Shown: positions 34,924 to 41,568 of the stretch, piece after piece
Position numbering within the stretch: the stretch's first letter is position 1
Layout of the letters: each line of letters starts with the position of its first letter
Assembly: GCF_001425705.1 (NCBI RefSeq)
Contig: NZ_LMDC01000001.1
Coordinates: forward strand, 1,534,208-1,598,207
Direction: 5' to 3'
Source: Pelomonas sp. Root1217
Lineage (GTDB): Bacteria > Pseudomonadota > Gammaproteobacteria > Burkholderiales > Burkholderiaceae_C
DNA length: 64,000 bases
Notes under the pieces: generated by a model
Databases searched by the model: none
Seen by the model: the letters and a program-made list of their open reading frames with translations, nothing else
What the model was told of the DNA's origin: nothing
Program-made: the position numbers and the translations under genes

Positions 34924-36314
34924 GCCCTGGGGCCGGTGATCTCGTTTCAGGCACCGTCGTTCTCGACATCGGCAAGACCAACGCCAAGCTGACCCTCATC
35001 GACGCAGCCGGCCAGACGCTGGCCGAGGCGCGCACGCCCAACACCGTGCGGCGAGACGGGCCCTATCCGCACCACGACACCGAGAGGCTGTGGAGCTGGA
35101 TGCTGGACCAGCTGCGCGAGTTGTCCTTGCTGGCGCGCATCCGCGCCATCGTGCCCGTCACCCATGGCGCAACGGCGGCGTTGATCGACGACGCCGGCCT
35201 GGTGCTGCCGGTACCCGACTATGAGCATGTGCCGGGCGACGCCGTCGATGCCGCTCGCTATGACGCGCTGCGGCCGCCGTTCGACGAGAGCGGTTCGCCG
35301 CAGCTGCCCGCGGGCCTCAACCTCGGCCGCCAGCTGGACTGGCTGCAGGCGCGTTTTCCCGCGGAGTTCGCCCGCACCCAACATGTGCTGATGTACCCGC
35401 AGTACTGGGCCTGGCGGCTGTGCGGTGTGGCGGCCAGCGAGGTCACTTCGCTGGGCTGCCACACCGACCTGTGGCGTCCCCGGGTGGGCCGCTGGTCCAG
35501 CCTGGTCGAGCGTCTGGGCTGGGAGAAGCTGTTCCCGCCGCGCCGCGATGCCTGGTCGCGCTTGGGCAAGCTGCGGCCCGAGCTGGCCGCGGACACCGGC
35601 CTGCCCGCGGACTGCGAGATCGTCTGCGGCATCCACGACAGCAACGCCTCGCTGCTGCGCCATCTGCTGACCCTGCAACAGAGCGGCCCCTGCACGGTGC
35701 TGTCCACCGGCACCTGGGTCATCGCGGCGGCGCTGGGCTCGGCGACCCAACCTCTCGTCGAGGCGCAGGACATGCTGGCCAACTGCAATGTCTTTGGCGA
35801 CGCGGTGCCCTGCATCCGTTTCATGGGTGGGCGCGAGTTCGGCGCCATTGCCGGCACGCAACCGGCCAGCTTCGGCCTGGACGAGCTGCAGCGGCTTATC
35901 GCGCAGCAAACCCTGGCCCTGCCCTGCTTTGCCGAAACCGGCGGGCCGTTCGCGGGCCAGCCCGGCCGCATCACCGGCCCGGCGCCCAAGACGCCCGCCG
36001 AACAGGCCGCGCTGGCCACGCTCTACGTCGTCCTGATGGCCGACCACTGCCTGGCCGCCCTGGGCACCACCGGCCGTGTCGTCGTCGAAGGCGCGTTCAC
36101 GGCCAACCCCTGGTTCGGCCCCTTGCTGGCCGGCCTGGCCGAAGGCCGTGACGTGACCGTGTCGGACGACAGCAGTGGCACGACCTGCGGCGCCTGGTTG
36201 CTGAACGCCTGGGGCAGCGCGCCCGAGGCAACCGCCGCGCCGGTGGCCGCATTGAACCTGCCGGGATGGCGGGCTTACCGCGACGCCTGGCGTACCAAGG
36301 CCGGGGCGAAATGA
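34920..36314 (+). CDS. rhaB: FGGY carbohydrate kinase, rhamnulokinase-like
   Basis: The protein is 464 residues, phosphorylating L-rhamnulose at C1 in this pathway. FGGY markers: the N-terminal phosphate loop VVLDIGKTNAKLTLI, THGATAALID, CGIHDSNASLLRH, LSTGTWVIAAALG and the C-terminal VVVEGAFTANPWFGPLLAG. A TTG at 34920 is the only near start and overlaps the regulator's TGA (TTGA), giving coupled translation. The substrate is inferred from the locus; the DIGKTNAKL type of FGGY kinase is common in pectin and rhamnose loci that lack classical RhaB. A strong bidirectional terminator follows. Confidence 0.85.
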   Translation: MSPGAGDLVSGTVVLDIGKTNAKLTLIDAAGQTLAEARTPNTVRRDGPYPHHDTERLWSWMLDQLRELSLLARIRAIVPVTHGATAALIDDAGLVLPVPDYEHVPGDAVDAARYDALRPPFDESGSPQLPAGLNLGRQLDWLQARFPAEFARTQHVLMYPQYWAWRLCGVAASEVTSLGCHTDLWRPRVGRWSSLVERLGWEKLFPPRRDAWSRLGKLRPELAADTGLPADCEIVCGIHDSNASLLRHLLTLQQSGPCTVLSTGTWVIAAALGSATQPLVEAQDMLANCNVFGDAVPCIRFMGGREFGAIAGTQPASFGLDELQRLIAQQTLALPCFAETGGPFAGQPGRITGPAPKTPAEQAALATLYVVLMADHCLAALGTTGRVVVEGAFTANPWFGPLLAGLAEGRDVTVSDDSSGTTCGAWLLNAWGSAPEATAAPVAALNLPGWRAYRDAWRTKAGAK

Positions 36315-36330
36315 TCAACCCGTATTGAGA

Positions 36331-36362
36331 AAAGGGCCGGCCTCTTGCGAGGCCGGCCCTTT
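36331..36362. terminator. Bidirectional rho-independent terminator
   Basis: A perfect 14-bp stem (AAAGGGCCGGCCTC / GAGGCCGGCCCTTT) with a TTGC loop lies between the convergent kinase gene and PEP-CTERM gene. The A-rich and T-rich ends make it work on both strands. Confidence 0.9.
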
Positions 36363-36381
36363 GACATCCGGGCTCGCTCGC

Positions 36382-37050
36382 TCAGCCGCGGCGGCGGCGA
36401 CGAAGCGCGGCCAGGCCCAGGCAGGTCAGTGCGAGGGAACCGGGCTCAGGGATGGTGAAGGCGCGCACGCTGTCGATGGCCGGCACGCTGTAGCCACTCG
36501 TGTCGGTCGCGCTGTCGAAGGCATACACCCGTACTTCATCGAAGCCCAGGATGTCGCTCAGCCCCAGCACGCCGCCGATGCCTGCCGCACCGAGAGACAC
36601 GCGGCCGCTGCCGGTCTGCACGCCGTCCAGCCGGGTCTGCCACATCAGGTAGATGTTGGCGTAGCCCGAATCGACGGCGAACTCGATGCCGTTGAGGTCG
36701 CGCGCCGTGCTGCGGATGGACAGGTAGGCGTTCATGCCCGCGGTGGCGAAGTAGTTGCCCGCGAAGGACTGGCTGTAGGTCTCGCCGGCGCCCAGGTCCA
36801 CGCAGTTGCCACCGGCATAGCCGCAGCCGCCGTTGTCGTTGGCAAACCCCGTGTGGCTGAACAACAGGCCGCCTTCTGACCAGGGGCTGTCGAGGTTGAT
36901 GTTGGCCTCGAAGTCTGCGGCCGCGGTCAGGTGGGCCGCGCCCGGTGTGGCGCTGCCGGCGCCGGTGGTCTGCACGACGGCGGCGCCGGCGTCGGCTGCC
37001 AACAAGGCAAAGGCGAGGAGGGCGATGGTTTTCATGGGAAGAGCGTTCAT
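36382..37050 (-). CDS. PEP-CTERM protein coupled to the PL4 rhamnogalacturonan lyase
   Basis: The protein is 222 residues. It has a signal peptide (MKTIALLAFALLAADAGA), a mature domain with GLLFSHTGF, a two-cysteine loop CGYAGGNC, and GYANIYLMWQTRLDG typical of surface beta-sandwiches. It ends with the PEP-CTERM tail IPEPGSLALTCLGLAALRRRRRG (split here as IPEPG, hydrophobic LALTCLGLAAL, RRRRRG). It starts within the PL4 stop (ATGA at 37047-37050). Co-expression with a rhamnogalacturonan lyase suggests a surface-exposed polysaccharide-binding role, though no known binding module is recognised. Confidence 0.85.
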   Translation of the reverse strand: MNALPMKTIALLAFALLAADAGAAVVQTTGAGSATPGAAHLTAAADFEANINLDSPWSEGGLLFSHTGFANDNGGCGYAGGNCVDLGAGETYSQSFAGNYFATAGMNAYLSIRSTARDLNGIEFAVDSGYANIYLMWQTRLDGVQTGSGRVSLGAAGIGGVLGLSDILGFDEVRVYAFDSATDTSGYSVPAIDSVRAFTIPEPGSLALTCLGLAALRRRRRG

Positions 37051-38873
37051 TGCGCGGTAATCAGATCGATGGCGTCGAACGACAGCGCCGGGCTCAGGAA
37101 GGCGGCACCGGCGGTGCCGCTGACGGTGTTGATGGTCAGCACGTTGGTGCCGACGACCAGCTGCGCGGCGGGGATGTCGAAGCTGTAGGTGCGGTTGAAG
37201 CCGCGGTAGGTGCCCACGGTCAGGTTGCGCGACACCTTGGGCGGTGCGGCGGGAATGGCCGACGTCCAGCTGTTGACCGTGACCTGTGGGCGGGCGCCGG
37301 CGAAGTCGGCCGTGGTGCCGAGGCGCAGCCGCAGCGGCGCAGCGTTCTGGCCGCGCTTGAGCGTGAAGCGCACTTGCAGGCCGTTGTTGACGTCCTTCCA
37401 TTGATAGGCTGGCCATTGCGTCGCGGCATTGGATTGGCCGATGACGAAGGGACTGACATTCCACGACGCCATGCGCACGTCGGACGGGTGCATGAAGGTC
37501 AGCTTGTCGCCGTTGATGAACTCCTGCGGCGTGCCGTCCCAGTGGCCGATGCGCCACAGTGCCGGCGTGGCCTCGGGGTCGGCCGTGATGGCCACCGGGT
37601 TCAGCGCGTACGTGGCATTGGCGGTCACCGTCACCGAGCCGGTCTGCACGGCCAGCTCGCCCTTGTAGACCGTCATCGTGTAGACACCCGGCAGCATGCC
37701 CGTGGCCGTGAAGTGGCCGTCGACGGGGTCGGCGTCGGCCCAGTACTGCGCCTGCGCGTTGGCAAAGCCCACCGTGTAGGGCAGGCCGGCGATGCGGCCC
37801 GTCAGGCCGGCGCCGCTGACCGAGCCTCGGCCTACCGGAGGCACGTAGCCCACCAAGCCCACGTTGCCGTACCAGCTGGTGTCGGGGCGGGCCGTGGGAG
37901 CCGTGCCGTCGTTGAAGATCATGGTGTACGTGTTCAGTACCCCCATGCGGAAGGCTTCCGTCTGGGCCTCGCCGTAGTTGACGATGTAGGTCAGCTCATT
38001 GGTCGTGTCGGTGATCTGCTGCAGCAGGCTGCGGTAGAAGGGGCCGCCGGAGCCGCCTTCGTTGTTGTCGCGCCAGAACCAGATGCCCACGCCAGGGCCG
38101 GAGCCGCCGACGAACTCCCAGTCCTTCAGCCGGCGATTGGCATAGTGCTTGGAGCGCGACTGGCCGTATCGCGCGTCGGTGGCCGGGAAGCCGAACACGT
38201 CGCTGGCCTCGATGGCGCCGCTGGTGCCGCGCAGGTCCTCGGCCCAGAAGCTCACGCCGTTGTAGGTGCGCAGGCCGCCGGCCGCGTTGGCCGGGCCGCC
38301 GTTGGGCAGCTTGGCGATGGGGATGCGGGCGATGAAGCGCACCAGGCCGTGTACGTCCGGCTCTTCGGTGAAGTGCGTGCCCATGTGGATGTTGGACTCG
38401 CCCTTCTTCACCAGGTAGTAATGCGTCAGCACACCACCCTTGGTGCTGGTGCTGGTGAGGGTGACGCGGATGTAGTCGCTCGCGTTGACCACGCCACCAT
38501 TGCTGCTGGAAGCCGGCGTCACGGTGCCGTTGGCGCTGACGGCCTCCACCTTCAGGCCCACGGCGCTGACGCCGTTGTAGAGCCAGTCGGCGCCTGAGTT
38601 GAGCTGCGTGCCGCGTGCGGGGTCGGCGTACTCCACGCCCTTGTAGACCATGCTGGACAAGTCGCCGATGGCCGTGGTGCTGCTGCTGTCCCAGCCACGC
38701 ACCTTGAACACCAGGCCGCCATCGGTGTCGATGATGTACTGCGGCCGCGCCGCGTTGTTGTTGTCGTGGACGGTGGTAATGCTGAAGGCGGCCATCGCGG
38801 CCGGTGCCGCTGCGGCGAGCAGGCCTGCGGCCAGCCAGCGCACCCAGGGCGGGCGCGTGCTTGTGGTGTTCAT
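37047..38873 (-). CDS. Rhamnogalacturonan lyase, family PL4
   Basis: The protein is 608 residues with a signal peptide (WLAAGLLAAAAPAAMA). Three domains typical of PL4 are seen. The catalytic super-sandwich (about 30-350) has YIIDTDGGLVFKVRG, DLSSMVYKGVEY and THYYLVKKGESNIHMGTHF; a fibronectin-like domain (about 350-430) has GRGSVSGAGLTG and MLPGVYTMTVYKGELAV; a C-terminal carbohydrate-binding jelly roll has LWRIGHWDGTP and LRLGTTADFAGARPQVTVN. PL4 cleaves the RG-I backbone by beta-elimination. CAGGAGA precedes the ATG at 38873. A 133-base gap separates it from the upstream serine hydrolase, so it may have its own promoter (a TGAGCGTTT lies at 38974). Confidence 0.94.
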   Translation of the reverse strand: MNTTSTRPPWVRWLAAGLLAAAAPAAMAAFSITTVHDNNNAARPQYIIDTDGGLVFKVRGWDSSSTTAIGDLSSMVYKGVEYADPARGTQLNSGADWLYNGVSAVGLKVEAVSANGTVTPASSSNGGVVNASDYIRVTLTSTSTKGGVLTHYYLVKKGESNIHMGTHFTEEPDVHGLVRFIARIPIAKLPNGGPANAAGGLRTYNGVSFWAEDLRGTSGAIEASDVFGFPATDARYGQSRSKHYANRRLKDWEFVGGSGPGVGIWFWRDNNEGGSGGPFYRSLLQQITDTTNELTYIVNYGEAQTEAFRMGVLNTYTMIFNDGTAPTARPDTSWYGNVGLVGYVPPVGRGSVSGAGLTGRIAGLPYTVGFANAQAQYWADADPVDGHFTATGMLPGVYTMTVYKGELAVQTGSVTVTANATYALNPVAITADPEATPALWRIGHWDGTPQEFINGDKLTFMHPSDVRMASWNVSPFVIGQSNAATQWPAYQWKDVNNGLQVRFTLKRGQNAAPLRLRLGTTADFAGARPQVTVNSWTSAIPAAPPKVSRNLTVGTYRGFNRTYSFDIPAAQLVVGTNVLTINTVSGTAGAAFLSPALSFDAIDLITAQ

Positions 38874-38973
38874 GGAGTCTCCTGGTTTCGTGTCGTTGTT
38901 CACGGTCTGTGGACTTGGCCGCAAACCGGAGCGGAATGTAGGCAGCGCCTGACTCCGCGTGTACTCAACCAGA

Positions 38974-38982
38974 TGAGCGTTT
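38974..38982 (+). promoter_or_regulatory. TGAGCGTTT motif upstream of the PL4 gene
   Basis: This 9-mer equals part of the palindrome half-site at 33782-33790 and lies 101 bases upstream of the PL4 start. It is a candidate single half-site for the rhamnose regulator. Confidence 0.35.
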
Positions 38983-39006
38983 GAACAGCGCCGCTCTTGC
39001 AAGCGG

Positions 39007-40275
39007 TCACGACGCTTCAACTCGCTTCTTCAGCGCCTGATAGGTCAGATTTCGCACGCGCAGATGCAGCGTCGAATTCCCCGCGGGCCGCAGCTGCGTC
39101 ATGAAGAGGATGACGAGGCGCTCCTTCGGGTCCACCGTGTACTGCGGGAAATAGGCGCTGCCCCAACCGAAGGCGCCTTCGCTGCCCAGTTCCTTGAAGC
39201 CGCCGCGTTTCACGTTGACCCAGAAGCCCAGCCCGAAGCCATCGGCGTCGCCGCCGGATTTGGAACCGAGATGGTCGGCCGTCATCAGCGCCACGGTGTG
39301 GGGTGCGAGGATGCGCACGCCATCCAGCTCGCCCTGGTTCAGCAGCATCTGCAGGAAACGCGTGTAGTCGCCCGCGGTGGAGAGCATGCCGGCGCCGCCC
39401 GACAGCAGCTTGCGCGGGCCATTGACGAAGTCGCTCTTCGCAGACGTTTCCATCAGCTTGAGCTGGCCGCCTTCCAGCCCGTAGACATTGGCCAGGCGCT
39501 CAACCTTCTCCGGTGGCAGGAAGAAGCTCGTATCCGGCATGCGCAGCGGGTCGGTGATGCGCTCCTTGATGAAGCGGTCCAGCGGCTGGCCAGACACGAC
39601 CTCGACGAGGCGGCCGAGCACGTCGGTGGCGTAGCCATAGATGAACTGCTCACCCGGCTGGCTCTGCAGCGGCAGCGCGGCGAAGCGGTCGGTCCATTGC
39701 GCCAACGTCTCGTCGTTGCCGACGAGGTACCAGTCCTTCATGCCAGCCGCGCTGTAGGCCGCCTGGGCCGGGCCGCCGCCGTAGCTCATGCCGGCCGTGT
39801 GCGTCAGCAGGTCGTGGATGGTCAACGCGCGGCGCGGTTTCTCGGTGCCTCCGCCGGGCAGCGCGACCTGCACGTTGGCGAAGGCCGGCAGATAGCGCGC
39901 CACCGGGTCCTTCAGCAGGAAGCGACCTTCCTCGTAGAGGATCATGGCCGCCACCGTCGTCAGCGCCTTGGTCATGGACGCGATGCGGAAGATCGTGTCC
40001 GTGCGCATCGGCCTGGCGTTCTCGATGTCGCGCTGGCCATAGGCCTTGAAGACGACCGGCTTGCCGTCGCGCAGCACGGCCATCACACCGCCGGCGAGCT
40101 GCTGTTTGCCGATCTGCTCCTCGATGGCCGCGTCGAGCCGCTGCAGGCGTTCCGGCGAAAAGCCCTGTGCGGTGACCGCGGTGGCCTTGGGCGGCGCGGC
40201 CGAGGTCGCTGGGGCGTGGGTCAGCGCGGCGCAGGCCAGCGCCAGGGCGGCAAGGGTGGTTCTCATTCGGCTCAA
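39007..40275 (-). CDS. Serine hydrolase of the beta-lactamase (class C / esterase) superfamily
   Basis: The protein is 422 residues with a signal peptide (LAALALACAALTHAPATSA). The penicillin-binding fold markers are ASMTK (SxxK nucleophile) and YGYATD (YxN-like), with a C-terminal GWGSAY where KTG is expected. It fits carboxylesterase/EstB-type enzymes better than antibiotic-resistance enzymes. It overlaps the RG acetylesterase stop by four bases, so it is the last member of a pectin operon and may be an extra de-esterifying enzyme; that role is inferred only from context. No resistance function is suggested. Confidence 0.85.
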   Translation of the reverse strand: MSRMRTTLAALALACAALTHAPATSAAPPKATAVTAQGFSPERLQRLDAAIEEQIGKQQLAGGVMAVLRDGKPVVFKAYGQRDIENARPMRTDTIFRIASMTKALTTVAAMILYEEGRFLLKDPVARYLPAFANVQVALPGGGTEKPRRALTIHDLLTHTAGMSYGGGPAQAAYSAAGMKDWYLVGNDETLAQWTDRFAALPLQSQPGEQFIYGYATDVLGRLVEVVSGQPLDRFIKERITDPLRMPDTSFFLPPEKVERLANVYGLEGGQLKLMETSAKSDFVNGPRKLLSGGAGMLSTAGDYTRFLQMLLNQGELDGVRILAPHTVALMTADHLGSKSGGDADGFGLGFWVNVKRGGFKELGSEGAFGWGSAYFPQYTVDPKERLVILFMTQLRPAGNSTLHLRVRNLTYQALKKRVEAS

Positions 40276-41567
40276 TCGCCCAGGGGGCGTTGCTGGGTGA
40301 AGCCCGGGCTCGCTGCAACGCGGAACTGCTCCGGCGGCAGCGGCCTGGCGGGGTCGATCTGGCCGAGATCATCCCGCAGCTGTGCGGCCACCGGCACGCG
40401 GGCTTCCCGCAGGCCGAGTGCCACCAAACGCGCCAATTGCATGGCGCCGTAGTTGTTGTGATGGGTGTTGTCGAGCTTGCCGTTGTTCATCGGATGGGCG
40501 GCCTGGGAGCGCTCGGGGCCGAGGGCTGCGTAGAACTGCTGGCTCATGGCATTGAGGTCGATGAAGGCCAGCTTCATGTCCTGGGCGACCACCCGCGCCG
40601 CGTCCGCGTACTCGGTCAGGCTGGGCTTGAGGCGCCCCGCGGCATCGAAGTTGCGCCGCTCCATCGACGACACGACGACCGGCACGCCGCCACGCGCCAG
40701 GATGCGCTCGGCGTGCGTGCGCAGCTCGGCCTTGTAGCTGTCGGCGTTGCCGCTGCCGTCCTTTTGCTGTTTCTGGTCGTTGTGACCGAACTGCAGCAGC
40801 ACGGTGTCGCCCGGCTGCATGACTGACAGAATCTTGTCGATGCGCCGGCGCGCCAGCGAGTCGCGGAAGGTCTCGCCCGACTGCGCATGGTTGGCCACGG
40901 CCACGGTGGGCTTGAACAGGGCCGTCAGCATCTGGCCCCAGCTGCTGTAGGGCTCACGGGACTGGTCGGCCACCGTGGAGTCGCCCAGCAGAAAGACCGT
41001 GGGTACCTGCACCGGTTCGATGATCAGACCGCGCAGCGCCGGCCTGCTGCCGTTGATCTCCAGCGTGATGCGTTGGTCCCAGGCCCAGATCTCGTCCTTG
41101 CTCTCGCGCGGCTCCTTGAGCTTGACGACGCCTGCTTCCACACCCGGCACGGCGGCGATGGTGGCGGTGCGGACGTTGACGATGAAGCTGCGCGTTTCAG
41201 TGGCACCGGCGGTCACCGGCACGCCGTCCAACATCAGGCGACGCAGCTCGGCCTTGATGGTCGTGTTGCTGGCGGCGGGGCCACCGAGCGTCGCGGTGAC
41301 GCGGTAGTTGCCTTCTGCGGGCAGGTCCACCGTGAAGAAACTGGGCTGGCCGGCCGCATTGTGCGGCGCACCGGGCTCGAAGCCGCTGCCGCGCTCGCGG
41401 CTGTAGGTGGGCTCGGGGGAGGTGGTGAAGTTGAAGCTGAGCGGATCGGCCGCGCGTGGCTGCGAAACACAGCCACCGAGGCACAGAGACACAGAGAAAA
41501 GCCAGGGAAGAAGAAACGGTACGCCTCTGTGTCTCCGTGCCTCTGTGGCAGTGTTCATTGCACGCAT
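40272..41567 (-). CDS. Rhamnogalacturonan acetylesterase-like SGNH lipoprotein (CE12 type)
   Basis: The protein is 431 residues. A lipoprotein signal ends in LCLGGC (Cys33). An N-terminal beta-sandwich (about 40-180; FNFTTSPEPTYSRERGSGFEP and FTVDLPAEGNYRVTATLGG) resembles the module found in two-domain RGAEs. The SGNH domain follows with FLLGDSTVADQ (Ser), SGETFRD, LLQFGHNDQKQQK and the Asp/His block LDNTHHNNYGA. It removes acetyl groups from RG-I galacturonate. Residues about 7-32, nearly the whole signal peptide, are encoded by a 24-bp-arm inverted repeat (41473-41548), an unusual origin. It starts immediately after the stop of the PL26-like gene. Confidence 0.9.
   Translation of the reverse strand: MRAMNTATEARRHRGVPFLLPWLFSVSLCLGGCVSQPRAADPLSFNFTTSPEPTYSRERGSGFEPGAPHNAAGQPSFFTVDLPAEGNYRVTATLGGPAASNTTIKAELRRLMLDGVPVTAGATETRSFIVNVRTATIAAVPGVEAGVVKLKEPRESKDEIWAWDQRITLEINGSRPALRGLIIEPVQVPTVFLLGDSTVADQSREPYSSWGQMLTALFKPTVAVANHAQSGETFRDSLARRRIDKILSVMQPGDTVLLQFGHNDQKQQKDGSGNADSYKAELRTHAERILARGGVPVVVSSMERRNFDAAGRLKPSLTEYADAARVVAQDMKLAFIDLNAMSQQFYAALGPERSQAAHPMNNGKLDNTHHNNYGAMQLARLVALGLREARVPVAAQLRDDLGQIDPARPLPPEQFRVAASPGFTQQRPLGD
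41473..41548. repeat. Inverted repeat of the CACAGAG palindromic type, inside a coding region
   Basis: The left arm (41473-41496) reads CCACCGAGGCACAGAGACAC then AGAG; the right arm (41525-41548) is its inverse complement with 2 mismatches in 24. The spacer is 28 bases. This type of repeat is usually intergenic in environmental bacteria; here it encodes the lipoprotein signal peptide of the acetylesterase. Confidence 0.85.
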
Positions 41568-41568
41568 G

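Noticed and set aside
39007..40275. Antibiotic-resistance beta-lactamase
   Set aside because: The SxxK fold is shared with esterases, the KTG motif appears absent, and the gene is inside a pectin operon.
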